Shown here: in pieces, positions 15,978 through 23,884 of the stretch | Numbering within the stretch: position 1 is the first letter of the stretch | Layout: every line of letters starts with the position of its first letter | Source: Rhizocola hellebori | Lineage (GTDB): Bacteria > Actinomycetota > Actinomycetes > Mycobacteriales > Micromonosporaceae | Length of the DNA: 64,000 bases | NCBI RefSeq assembly: GCF_016862955.1 | Contig: NZ_BONY01000003.1 | Location: 1-64,000 of the forward strand | Direction: 5' to 3' | The notes under the pieces: generated by a model | What the model was told of the DNA's origin: nothing | Database searches by the model: none | The model's input: only the letters and a program-made list of their open reading frames with translations | Program-made: the position numbers and the translations under genes

Positions 15978-17282
15978 TCAGATCCTCAGGCGTCGTTTCA
16001 GCCGGCGGATGAAGCCACGGGTGGCCCTCACCACGGCCAGCAGAGCCCCGAACAAGCCGCTGGCGATGAGAATGCCTGCCGCACAGTTGAACTCACCAAT
16101 GATCGCGAAGACCGCGGCGAGCAACGGCAATCCGGCCGAGAGCCTGGCGAACCAGTCGCAAAGCTTCTCGACAACCGCGCCGGTGCGGAAGAACAGCATC
16201 CACGAGGGCAGGAGGAAGAATGCAGTAACCGCAAGGCTTACCGCCCAGTCGAACAGCGCCAGGCCGACGTATCCGCGGCAGGCCCACACCACGAACGACA
16301 CCGCGGCGGAGGCCGCGATCCCCAGCGCCAGCCACATAACGACCGTGCCGAAGAAGCCGAGGCTCTCCCGCAGGGGCGGCGCGGTGGTCGTGGTCGTGGT
16401 GGTGGTCGGCACCGGAGTGGTGGTAGTCGTAGTCGGCGCCGGGGTGGTCGTGGTAGTGGTCGGGGCCGGCGTGGTGGTGGTCGTCGTCGTAGGCGCAGGC
16501 GTGGTCGTGGTTGTCGTCGGCGGCGGTGTGGTCGTGGTGGTGGTGGTGGTTGTCGTCGTCGGTGGCGGTGTGGTGGTGGTGGTGGTTGTCGTCGTTGGCG
16601 GAGGTGTGGTGGTGGTTGTCGTCGTGGGCGGAGGTGTGGTGGTGGTTGTTGTCGTCGTGGTGGTGGTCGTCGTTGGTGAAACCTCGACCCCGGTGAACTC
16701 GACCGCGAGGAAACCCGCCTCCGGCGCGTCGGTCAGCTGCACGCTGCTGACACCGTTGGCCCAGGCGACTTCGCTCGGCACGCTCGACGAGCCCTCGCGC
16801 TGGAACAGCTGAACCCGCCACTGGCCCCTGGCCGAGAGCACCGCGTCGACAAGCGCGAAGCAGGCTTGCACCCCGCTATAGGGCTCGGCCGGATTGCCCC
16901 AGGAAGGCATGGGCGCCAACGGTTCCCATGGCGTGCCCGGCGGGAGTATGAGCCTGGTGCCGTCCGGGGCGATCAGAACGTAGTCGTAGTCGTTTTGGGT
17001 AGCTCCGACCAGCAGCACGCACAGCCCGGTGACCGACATGTCGGCGGCGGCCGGTGAGTAGCCGAGATCCCATCGCCACTCATCGGGTGCTATCGCTTGG
17101 CCCTGCCCGTATCCGGGCACCGGGTCGCCGGGAGGTGAGTCCAAAATGGTCTGTGTGTTGACCTCGCACCAGAACTCTACGAGTGGGTCCGGCTCGCCCG
17201 GCAACGGCAAGGTGGGCAGGGAGGGGGTGAGGAACGCGCTTGGGGCCGGCCCGTGGTGCGCGTAGACCCGCAATTTGATCAT
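15978..17282 (-). CDS. Thr/Pro-linker membrane protein, unknown
   Basis: A 434-residue protein in three parts: an N-terminal domain of about 205 residues (unrecognised, with two cysteine-containing strands), a 97-residue low-complexity linker of Thr runs separated by PPP or PAP, and a C-terminal region with four membrane helices ending in a basic RRLKRRLRI tail. No signal peptide is seen, so orientation is uncertain. Thr/Pro linkers of this kind are typical O-glycosylation targets outside the cell. A glycosyltransferase gene is coupled directly downstream, which makes modification of this protein an attractive inference. GGAG lies 5 nt before ATG 17282. Confidence 0.7.
   Translation of the reverse strand: MIKLRVYAHHGPAPSAFLTPSLPTLPLPGEPDPLVEFWCEVNTQTILDSPPGDPVPGYGQGQAIAPDEWRWDLGYSPAAADMSVTGLCVLLVGATQNDYDYVLIAPDGTRLILPPGTPWEPLAPMPSWGNPAEPYSGVQACFALVDAVLSARGQWRVQLFQREGSSSVPSEVAWANGVSSVQLTDAPEAGFLAVEFTGVEVSPTTTTTTTTTTTTTPPPTTTTTTTPPPTTTTTTTTTPPPTTTTTTTTTTTPPPTTTTTTPAPTTTTTTTPAPTTTTTTPAPTTTTTTPVPTTTTTTTTAPPLRESLGFFGTVVMWLALGIAASAAVSFVVWACRGYVGLALFDWAVSLAVTAFFLLPSWMLFFRTGAVVEKLCDWFARLSAGLPLLAAVFAIIGEFNCAAGILIASGLFGALLAVVRATRGFIRRLKRRLRI
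16383..16673 (-). repeat. Thr/Pro-codon microsatellite
   Basis: An imperfect trinucleotide repeat of 291 bp (97 codons), almost all Thr codons (ACC, ACG, ACA, ACT) with interspersed CCG/CCA. On the plus strand it is a run of G and T with few interruptions. Synonymous codons are mixed, so the array is not a recent pure expansion. It encodes the linker of the gene at 15978-17282 and is prone to length change. Confidence 0.85.
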
Positions 17283-17337
17283 GGATGCTCCACAGGCTCA
17301 GGTGCGGGTGGCCCGAACCACCCGCATCCGGGTTAAC

Positions 17338-17838
17338 TCAAGACGCTTCCATGTGCTGGACGCCGATGGTGTGCTGAAGGCCGACCATGAACTCGAGCGC
17401 GCTCGCGGCGTCCCAAGTCTTTTGGCCCACCACACCGTCCGGCGACAAGCGTGCCCACGATTGGAAAGCCCGCACGGACGCAGCCGTGTTGGGCCCGAAC
17501 TCGCCATCGATGCCCTTGGGGGTCGTCTCCCACAGCCCCACGGCCCCCCGGGTAAGAACTTCCTGCAGGCTGGTGACCGCAGATCCTTTGGATCCCTCTG
17601 ACAGCGTCGGCATTGGGAGCCCGTTCGGAAGAACGCGCCAGGTCGGCTCATCCACGACGCCGGTCGGCGTGAGACCGACCGACTGCTGGAACTCTTTGGT
17701 GGCGGCTTCGGTCAGTGGACCGAATTCACCGTCGACCGCAAGTGACAGATTGGGGGTTCGCCGCAGCCCCCGTTGCGCTTGGCGCACGGCGTCTCCGGTG
17801 TCACCGATCTTGACGACCGGCTGTCCGTAGTTGGTCAT
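17338..17838 (-). CDS. peptidoglycan-binding protein (two PGB_1 domains)
   Basis: A 166-residue protein made of two PGB_1 repeats: GDTGDAVRQAQRGL with DGEFGPLTEAATKEFQ, and GSKGSAVTSLQEVL with DGEFGPNTAASVRAFQ followed by DGVVGQKTWDA. Such domains bind cell-wall peptidoglycan. No catalytic domain, signal peptide or membrane anchor is visible, so it either uses another export route or binds inside another complex. A GGGGAG site lies 6 nt before ATG 17838. It sits between the unknown small protein (12-nt gap) and the Thr-linker membrane protein. Confidence 0.85.
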   Translation of the reverse strand: MTNYGQPVVKIGDTGDAVRQAQRGLRRTPNLSLAVDGEFGPLTEAATKEFQQSVGLTPTGVVDEPTWRVLPNGLPMPTLSEGSKGSAVTSLQEVLTRGAVGLWETTPKGIDGEFGPNTAASVRAFQSWARLSPDGVVGQKTWDAASALEFMVGLQHTIGVQHMEAS

Positions 17839-17850
17839 AGCCCGCTCCCC

Positions 17851-18219
17851 TCACGACTCGGTGGCTTCACCGGTGGACACGTCCTTGCGCTCGCTGCAGG
17901 TCGCGCCGATCACTTCCACCCCTTGGCTACCAAGAAGTTCGTCTATTCTCAGCTCGACGGAATATGGGACTGGCGCGATCGCCGGCGAAACGTGAGGCCC
18001 ATCGGGCAGGGCGGGTTTGCCAACCACCTGAATGCCTTGGTACTGCGGCTGGCTGACATAGACCAGCGGTTCGAGGCTGATTTCCATTTCCGGATGGGGC
18101 TTCTCCCCGCTGACTACGAGCGTCGGCTGCGGTGGATAGATCATGGGAGAGATGACTTCCGCGCTTTCGAAATCGACCAGTTGCCCGTCTCGCTTGTCGC
18201 GGATTGCGTCGATGTCCAT
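17851..18219 (-). CDS. small protein of unknown function
   Basis: A 122-residue acidic protein, not recognised. It is predicted to be beta-rich (PTLVVSGEKPHPEMEISLEP, VYVSQPQYQGIQVVG) with one cysteine near the C-terminus. A GAGGGG site lies about 10 nt before ATG 18219. It is the first gene of the four-gene set reaching down to the glycosyltransferase, and its stop is 12 nt from the next start, which supports it being a real gene. Confidence 0.6.
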   Translation of the reverse strand: MDIDAIRDKRDGQLVDFESAEVISPMIYPPQPTLVVSGEKPHPEMEISLEPLVYVSQPQYQGIQVVGKPALPDGPHVSPAIAPVPYSVELRIDELLGSQGVEVIGATCSERKDVSTGEATES

Positions 18220-18336
18220 AACTTGCGTCCCCTCACGTGAAGATCCAGAGATCTAGCTCAATGGATTCAACGTGAATGACTGTAATCGATGGAATGGAAA
18301 AAAGGTCTTGTCGTCCCAGGATCTTTGATGCCAGCG

Positions 18337-18363
18337 CTTGCTTGCCGGTAGCCAGCAAGCAAG
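18337..18363 (-). terminator. hairpin downstream of the HTH gene
   Basis: A perfect 9-bp inverted repeat (CTTGCTTGC at 18337-18345 and GCAAGCAAG at 18355-18363) with a 9-nt loop. It lies 26 nt past the stop of the minus-strand HTH gene. No U-tract follows. It could also act in the promoter region of the unknown small protein gene (17851-18219). Confidence 0.45.
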
Positions 18364-18389
18364 GGAAATTGGCCGATGGAACTAAAAAG

Positions 18390-18821
18390 TCATCGCGACT
18401 CTAGCAGAGCGCTGACCATCCGGATCAGCTCAGCGCTGGGCTGCGCGTCACCGAGCACCATGATGCGCAGCCGCGCGCGCTCCTCGTCGTAAGCCGTCTG
18501 CACCCGCATCGGACCATCACCCTCGCGGCGTCCGTTGACCGCGGCCATCACCAACGTCATCACCCGGTCTGCGTCGTGGCGGGAGATCGCATCGATGGCC
18601 ACCACACTGGACACCTCGATCTGGCGAGCACGCCGAGCGTCCTCGCGTGCGATGGTGGGCACCGCGCCGCCCGTCAGCGCGGCGAGATCCTCGCCCGCGA
18701 TGCGATATTGCTTGCCTATCCGCACAGCCTTGAGCTTGCCCTCCCGCACGTAGTTCCGGACCGTCTTCACATGCAGGCCCAGCCGCTCGGCGACCTGTTC
18801 CACCGAGTAGAGCTCCGACAT
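18390..18821 (-). CDS. HTH_17 (excisionase-type) DNA-binding protein
   Basis: A 143-residue protein with an N-terminal winged-helix domain of the MerR/excisionase type: LYSVEQVAERLGLHVKTVRNYVREGKLKA, then VRIGKQYRIAGEDL. The C-terminal part (about 90 residues) is an unrecognised alpha/beta domain. ATG 18821 is favoured because AAGGA lies exactly 8 nt upstream; ATG 18830 is also possible. It lies just downstream of the DUF4180 gene and is probably co-transcribed. No integrase is nearby, so a regulator is more likely than an excisionase. Confidence 0.8.
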   Translation of the reverse strand: MSELYSVEQVAERLGLHVKTVRNYVREGKLKAVRIGKQYRIAGEDLAALTGGAVPTIAREDARRARQIEVSSVVAIDAISRHDADRVMTLVMAAVNGRREGDGPMRVQTAYDEERARLRIMVLGDAQPSAELIRMVSALLESR

Positions 18822-18846
18822 CTTCTCCATCCTTACTTTCGGCCGC

Positions 18847-19200
18847 CTACGAAAGCCGGGCGTTGAGCTCGTCAAGGTCGGCGACGAACCAGATGTGCTG
18901 TCCCCTGTTTGACTCCTGAACGAGAGCGCGCAGAGCCGCGCTTTTTGCCAGGTGCTCGGACAGGTCTCCCATGACCACCAGCCGCACGTGATAGTTCACG
19001 AACTTCTGCATGATCTCGCCGGCCAAGCCCGTGCGGAGATTGAAGAACTCGTCGCTGAACCGGGTCGCCGGCACCGCGATCACCTCCGCCTGAGAGAACG
19101 CCTCACCGATCAGGTCGAGGGCGTCCTGGACCGTGGCGATGGCCGGCCCGTCGGCACCGCATAGCAGCAATTGCTTCCCTATCGTTCCGTATAACTCCAT
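18847..19200 (-). CDS. DUF4180 domain protein
   Basis: A 117-residue protein matching DUF4180 (DALDLIGEAFSQAEVIAVPATRFSDEFFNLRTG, FVNYHVRLVVMGDLS, then a C-terminal IWFVADLDEL). Function unknown for the family. ATG 19200 has TAAGGT 6 nt upstream, which may serve as a -10 for leaderless transcription or provide a weak Shine-Dalgarno. The HTH_17 gene follows at once, suggesting a two-gene operon. Confidence 0.8.
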   Translation of the reverse strand: MELYGTIGKQLLLCGADGPAIATVQDALDLIGEAFSQAEVIAVPATRFSDEFFNLRTGLAGEIMQKFVNYHVRLVVMGDLSEHLAKSAALRALVQESNRGQHIWFVADLDELNARLS

Positions 19201-19206
19201 CTCGTT

Positions 19207-19212
19207 ACCTTA
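19207..19212 (-). promoter_or_regulatory. -10 element of the DUF4180-HTH operon
   Basis: TAAGGT on the minus strand, 6 nt before the start at 19200. It lies about 45 nt from the divergent PadR operator at 19254-19277. Confidence 0.35.
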
Positions 19213-19253
19213 ACATGCCCCATCACGGCGCATAAGGCCCTGCCGCTCAAGCA

Positions 19254-19277
19254 CCCTATGCAGAACACGGCATAGGG
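19254..19277. promoter_or_regulatory. PadR operator candidate
   Basis: A perfect inverted repeat CCCTATGC (19254-19261), 8-nt gap, GCATAGGG (19270-19277). The 8-bp half-site and 8-bp spacing fit PadR dimers. It ends 3 nt before the presumed -10 of the PadR gene, so it implies autorepression. Confidence 0.65.
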
Positions 19278-19279
19278 GG

Positions 19280-19285
19280 TAGGGT
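19280..19285 (+). promoter_or_regulatory. -10 element, leaderless start of padR-like gene
   Basis: TAGGGT lies 7 nt before ATG 19293, immediately downstream of the palindromic operator. Confidence 0.45.
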
Positions 19286-19292
19286 GCCCGCC

Positions 19293-19616
19293 ATGGCTTC
19301 CTTGCGCATGACCACCCCGCGCCGCCTGGTGCTGCAAGCACTCCTGCGAGACCCGGAACAAGAGAGGTATGGGCTCGACCTCGCTATAGAAGCTGGGCTC
19401 GAGCCCGGCACGATCTACCCGATCCTGGTGGCGTTCGAGGGCGCGGGCTGGCTGTCGAGCCGCAACGAGGACGAAGGTGACGCTCGTGAGCAGGGCCGGC
19501 CGAGCCGTCGCTATTACCGGCTCACCGGCGCCGGTGTCACCGCCGGGCGTGAGGCTCTGGCGGCTTCCAGCAAGCGCCGTGCCGCGCGGCCAGCCAGTGG
19601 AGAGCTGGCATGGTGA
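19293..19616 (+). CDS. PadR-family transcriptional regulator
   Basis: A 107-residue PadR regulator: RRLVLQALLRDPEQERYGLDLA, the GTIYPILVAFEGAGWLSS winged helix, and GRPSRRYYRLTGAG wing. The C-terminal dimerisation region is short, as in PadR subfamily 2. It overlaps the next gene (ATG 19610 inside the stop region), the common actinomycete arrangement of a PadR regulator coupled to a membrane protein. It probably represses this pair through the 19254-19277 palindrome. Confidence 0.92.
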   Translation: MASLRMTTPRRLVLQALLRDPEQERYGLDLAIEAGLEPGTIYPILVAFEGAGWLSSRNEDEGDAREQGRPSRRYYRLTGAGVTAGREALAASSKRRAARPASGELAW

Positions 19617-20461
19617 CCGGGCCAGACCGCCCGGGTGGCGGCAACCCGGCCCGAGCCGAGCGGGCGATGATCGCGGTGCTAAGCCGGCTGCTGCCCGCGG
19701 GATTCCGGGACCGACAGCGAGCAGAGTGGACCGGCGACCTGGTGGAGCTGTCCGCTGCCGGTGCCAGGGCTCGCTGGCGCTACCTTTTCGCGGCGGCCTG
19801 GACGTTGCCCGCCCTGCGCGCCCATGCCGGCAAGCCCGGTGTGGACCGTCCAACCACGATAGTCCCGCCATCGCTGACGGCCACCCTGCTGGTACAGAAG
19901 ATCCTGGTCGGGCTGGGGCTGCCCGTCGTGTGCTGGCTTATCGCGGTGCCCTTCCGGTATTTCTTGCTAGATATTCCCGCGCGGTTGGCCCCCGATAGCG
20001 GAATGCCTTTCGACCCCAAGGACCTTTGGCCTATCGATGGCCCCTTCATCTTCCTCATGCCGCTGTGGGTGGTGCTCAGTTTCGGCGCATGGGCGCTCAT
20101 CTTCGACTGGATGCTGGTCGGCTGGCTAGGCGTGACGGCACTGTTGCTCGGCCTGACTCAGCGCGGCGCCGGCTGGCGGTCCCGGGCGACGTCGGGCCTG
20201 ATCGGTGCGGCGGTGGTGGCTATTGCCCTGCAGGGCCTGGGTGTCCGCATTGGACTTGGGTCGGGATCGTCGCCGTACCAAGGAATGGGGCTGGCCACTG
20301 CGGTCCTGGGCGGCGTAGCCATCATCGCCGGGGTAAGCATGCGTGGCATTTCCCGGCGCAGCCGCGTCTTGGTGCTGCTGACCGGCCTGGCCGCCGTCAC
20401 CATCTACTTCTGGAACCAGACGCCGATGGGCATAGACATGATCACTTGGTACATGGACTAG
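19610..20461 (+). CDS. polytopic membrane protein coupled to PadR
   Basis: A 283-residue membrane protein with a soluble N-terminus (about 75 residues, including GFRDRQRAEWTGDLVEL) and about six membrane helices. I do not recognise a transport family, but proteins of this type are commonly encoded directly after PadR regulators in actinomycetes. Its start lies inside the padR stop (ATGGTGA), so translation is coupled. Confidence 0.7.
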   Translation: MVTGPDRPGGGNPARAERAMIAVLSRLLPAGFRDRQRAEWTGDLVELSAAGARARWRYLFAAAWTLPALRAHAGKPGVDRPTTIVPPSLTATLLVQKILVGLGLPVVCWLIAVPFRYFLLDIPARLAPDSGMPFDPKDLWPIDGPFIFLMPLWVVLSFGAWALIFDWMLVGWLGVTALLLGLTQRGAGWRSRATSGLIGAAVVAIALQGLGVRIGLGSGSSPYQGMGLATAVLGGVAIIAGVSMRGISRRSRVLVLLTGLAAVTIYFWNQTPMGIDMITWYMD

Positions 20462-20524
20462 CTTCAGACGAACCTGGGTGTGACCGGGCACGCGGCCCGG
20501 CCACACCGTTTACCATGGGGGGGA

Positions 20525-21040
20525 TTAGAAGCCTTTTTCGAGCTGGAAGAGGCTCTCCCGATAGGACCGGCAAGGCACCGAGATCAGGATGCTGAAGTTG
20601 ACGAACCTTCCGCCCTGCCAGGTGAAAAACTTGTTGACGGTGTAAGTGCGTGTCCACGACGCGCCGTTGACCGCCGTCACGGTCTCTCTGTCCCAAGGGT
20701 TATAGGTGAGATTGCCCCCATAGACAGACTTGCGGCCGAGGTAGAGCTCCTTTGAGCTGTCGTTCCAGATGGTCAGCTTGATGCTGTTGACCTGGATCCC
20801 CGTCGTCTGGACTTTCATGTTCCACTCGGCGCGCATGGTCTGGTGTGCCCAGTCGCCGTCGTAGCACGGGTTGCCCGCGTCCTCCGAAAGCCACTGGGCG
20901 GCCCAGGTCTGCCCGTTCGAGACGTAGCTGTGCACCCCACTGGCGTGTGCCGGGCTCACCAGCAACATCGACGCGATGGCCGCCACCAGCGTGGTGACCA
21001 GGCCCCGTTTCACGAGCCGGTTGGTGCGTATGAGCTTCAA
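20525..21040 (-). CDS. small secreted protein, unknown
   Basis: A 171-residue exported protein. The Sec signal (basic start, VTTLVAAIASMLLVSPAHA) is followed by a mature part of about 140 residues with two cysteines (NPCYDGDW and SVPCRSYRES) likely to pair, and many aromatic beta-strand residues (SIKLTIWNDSSKELYLGR). The family is not recognised. TTG 21040 is the start: AGGAGG lies 8 nt upstream. It is divergent from the SARP regulator, which may control it. Confidence 0.7.
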   Translation of the reverse strand: MKLIRTNRLVKRGLVTTLVAAIASMLLVSPAHASGVHSYVSNGQTWAAQWLSEDAGNPCYDGDWAHQTMRAEWNMKVQTTGIQVNSIKLTIWNDSSKELYLGRKSVYGGNLTYNPWDRETVTAVNGASWTRTYTVNKFFTWQGGRFVNFSILISVPCRSYRESLFQLEKGF

Positions 21041-21144
21041 CGGATTTGCCTCCTGACAATTGCTTCGCCCAATGCATGGCACCGTGGCAGGTAGCTGTTT
21101 CCATGGAGTTGACATGGCGGACAGCGCACAGGTGCCTCAGGCAT

Positions 21145-21150
21145 TAAGGT
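21145..21150 (+). promoter_or_regulatory. -10 element, leaderless start of the SARP gene
   Basis: TAAGGT lies 7 nt before GTG 21158. A small palindrome TGCCT-C-AGGCA overlaps the region just upstream (about 21133-21143). Confidence 0.4.
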
Positions 21151-21157
21151 TTTGCGT

Positions 21158-23884
21158 GTGGTGCGTTTCCGGGTGTTGGGACCGCTGGAGGTGGACAGCC
21201 CGCAGGGGCAGATCGAGCTGGGTCCCCGTCGCCGGGAAAGGCTGCTGCTGGGCGTTCTGCTGCTCGAAGCAGGGCACCCGGTGCCCCAGGCGCGCCTGCT
21301 CGACCTGCTGTGGGACGAGGGCGAGCTGCCACGCCGTCCAATCCGGACACTTCAGTCCCATATTTCACGGTTGCGGGCCTGCCTTGACCCGGCTCGCGAT
21401 GGCCGTTTCGGGATCCGCATCCTCACCGCGGGCAACGGTTTCACCGCACAGGTCGATCCGCGGTCGGTCGATGCCTTGGTTTTTCAGCGCCTGACCGGTG
21501 AGGCCGGCGAGCTGAGGGATCCGGTGCAGCGGGCAAGGTCTCTGCGCGAGGCGCTGGACCTTTGGCGCGGTCCGGTCTTGTCGGATGTGGCCAGCGACCG
21601 CATCCGGGACAGGATCGCCTCCGGGCTGGAGGAGCTGAGGTGGACGGCGACAGAGCTGCTTTACCAGGCCGAAATCGCGGCCGGCCACCATGAAGCCTGC
21701 CTACCCGGGCTCACCGACGCCGTCAAGCTTGCCCCGTTGCGGGAAAACCTGGTGGCGCTGCTGATGCAGGCCCTGTTTCTGTGCGGGCGACAGGCGGAGG
21801 CGCTCGAGCTCTACCGCTCGGTGCGCCATCAGCTGGTGGAGGAGCTCGGCATCGAGCCGGGCGACGGCCTGCAACGCATCCATCACCAGATCCTGTCGGG
21901 CCAGCTCGCGCGGCCGCCCACGCCGCTGCACAATCTGCCCAGCAGCACGCGGCACTTTTCGGGCCGCACCGAAACGCTGGCCATATTGGACGGATTGATT
22001 GCGCCCGCGGCCATCATCGGGGTGGCCGGTGGCGGCGGCACGGGCAAGACGACCCTGGTGCTGCATTGGGCGCAACAGCAATATGACCGGTTCCCTGACG
22101 GCCAAATCTATCTCGACCTGCACGGCTATGGGGTGTCCCGGCCGCTGCGTCCCTACCCGGCCCTGGTGGCACTGCTCAGCGCGCTCGGTGTCGCCCGGCG
22201 CGAGATCCCACCCGGCACCGACGCCGCGGCCACCATGTATCGCCAGCTGGTCGCCGACCGGGATGTGCTCGTCATCCTCGACAACGCCCGCGATGCTGCA
22301 CAGGTGCGGCCGCTGCTGCCCGGCACCGGGCGCGCGGTCACGCTCATCACCAGCCGGGACAGCCTGCGCGGACTGTCCATTCGGGAGAGTGCTCAGCTCA
22401 TCCGGCTCGATGCGTTTACCGAAGCTGAGGCCGCGCAGCTGCTTGGCGTGATGGCGGGCGAAGACCGGCTGGCCGGGCAGCAACGGCATGCGCGCGAGGT
22501 GGCCCGGCTCTGCGCCAACCTGCCGCTGGCGCTGAGCATCGCCGGTGCCCGGCTGCAGTCGGAACCCGGCTTGAGCCTGGAGGATTTCGCCGAGGAGCTG
22601 AAGTCGCTGACCGGTCTCACCGCGCTGGCCCAGCAGGACGCCGACACGGATCTGCGCCACGTCTTCGGGTGGTCCTACCGCGTGCTCAGCCCGCAGGCGG
22701 CCCAGGCATTTCGGCTCATAAGCATCTTGCCGGGCAACGACATCTCACTTTCCGCCGCCGCCAGCGTCCTCGGCGTGCAGCCCCCGCAGGCCCGCCTGAT
22801 CCTGCACGAACTCGAGTCGGGCCATCTGGCCGCCCGCGACAGCGCCGGGCGCTACCTCATGCACGATCTGACCCGGGCCTACGCGGTGGAGAGGTGCGAA
22901 AGCATCGACAGCATCGCCGATCGCGGCGACGCCCTGACCCGGCTGATGCGCTACTACCTTTCCAGCGCGACCCAGGCGGCTCGCCTGCTCAACCCCCACC
23001 GCAACCGCCTGGCCCATCAGCTCACCCCCGAAGAAGCCACCGGCATCACGGATCACGAGTCCGCCATGGGGTGGGTAGCCGCCGAGCATGCCGCCATGAT
23101 CGAGGCGATCGACCATCCGGAAAGCCCACCGGAGTATGTCTCCCATCTCGCCCTGGCCCTTGACGACTACTTCGAGCGCGGCGCGCATTGGCGCGACTGG
23201 ATAGACACCTGCCGAGCCGGAGCCGTGGCCGCGCAACGGGCAGGCAACGGGCCGGCCGAAGCGGCGGCCCGGCGTTCCCTGGCCCGCGCGCTGGTCCACC
23301 ACGGCGAGCCCACGGCCGCACGCGCCGAATACCAGGCCGCGTTGCGCCTTTTCGCCGAGCATGGCGACCTCCTCTCGCAGGGGCACACCTACCTCGGGCT
23401 GGCCCGGGTGTCTGAAGTGGACGGCGACTTGCCCGCGGCGATCGCGATGGCGGGCAAGGCGTTGCAGACCTATGACGGCTTGGGCCGCGAGACCGGCAAA
23501 GCCAGCGCTCTTAACACGATCGGCTGGTTCTACGCTCAGCTCGGCGAGCTCGATCGTGCCGTGGCGTACTGCGAGCAAGCGCTGGTGCTGCACACCCGCA
23601 CCGGCGAGCAGCGCGCCGAGGCGTACACGTGGAACAGCCTTGGCTACATCCACACGCAGCGCGGCGACTACGCCCGCGCGGTGCTGGCCTACGGCTGCGC
23701 CCAGCAACTCTTCGCCGTGCTCGGGTATGCCCTCTTCGAAGCACAGAACCTGGTGCTGATCGGCGATGTGCAAACGCAGGCTGGCGCGCCCGATCAGGCG
23801 CGCCAGGCATACGAGGCAGCATTGTCGATCTTCCAGCGAGTCAGCCCGGCCGACGCCGAAGCGGTGCGGGCCAAGCTCGCCTAG
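21158..23884 (+). CDS. AfsR/SARP-family regulator (BTAD, NB-ARC, TPR)
   Basis: A 908-residue regulator. An N-terminal winged-helix and bacterial transcriptional activation domain (RFRVLGPLEV, then LEELGIEPGDGLQRIHHQIL) cover about 1-250. The NB-ARC ATPase begins near 270 with the P-loop GGGGTGKTTL (about 291) and LVILDNARD. C-terminal TPR repeats (about 680-900) follow. AfsR-type proteins activate secondary metabolism or morphology genes, binding DNA repeats near -35 boxes. GTG 21158 is preferred because of the -10 at 21145. Its stop overlaps that of the convergent RHS gene by 4 bp (CTAG), a position where regulation by antisense or collision is possible. Confidence 0.93.
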   Translation: MVRFRVLGPLEVDSPQGQIELGPRRRERLLLGVLLLEAGHPVPQARLLDLLWDEGELPRRPIRTLQSHISRLRACLDPARDGRFGIRILTAGNGFTAQVDPRSVDALVFQRLTGEAGELRDPVQRARSLREALDLWRGPVLSDVASDRIRDRIASGLEELRWTATELLYQAEIAAGHHEACLPGLTDAVKLAPLRENLVALLMQALFLCGRQAEALELYRSVRHQLVEELGIEPGDGLQRIHHQILSGQLARPPTPLHNLPSSTRHFSGRTETLAILDGLIAPAAIIGVAGGGGTGKTTLVLHWAQQQYDRFPDGQIYLDLHGYGVSRPLRPYPALVALLSALGVARREIPPGTDAAATMYRQLVADRDVLVILDNARDAAQVRPLLPGTGRAVTLITSRDSLRGLSIRESAQLIRLDAFTEAEAAQLLGVMAGEDRLAGQQRHAREVARLCANLPLALSIAGARLQSEPGLSLEDFAEELKSLTGLTALAQQDADTDLRHVFGWSYRVLSPQAAQAFRLISILPGNDISLSAAASVLGVQPPQARLILHELESGHLAARDSAGRYLMHDLTRAYAVERCESIDSIADRGDALTRLMRYYLSSATQAARLLNPHRNRLAHQLTPEEATGITDHESAMGWVAAEHAAMIEAIDHPESPPEYVSHLALALDDYFERGAHWRDWIDTCRAGAVAAQRAGNGPAEAAARRSLARALVHHGEPTAARAEYQAALRLFAEHGDLLSQGHTYLGLARVSEVDGDLPAAIAMAGKALQTYDGLGRETGKASALNTIGWFYAQLGELDRAVAYCEQALVLHTRTGEQRAEAYTWNSLGYIHTQRGDYARAVLAYGCAQQLFAVLGYALFEAQNLVLIGDVQTQAGAPDQARQAYEAALSIFQRVSPADAEAVRAKLA

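Noticed and set aside
16383-16673. Repeat array considered as CRISPR or satellite
   Set aside because: Trinucleotide periodicity in frame with a coding gene and no spacers; it encodes a Thr/Pro linker.
18390-18821. Excisionase as sign of an integrated element
   Set aside because: No integrase, att-like repeat, tRNA or transposase was found nearby; the HTH_17 domain is also common in plain regulators.
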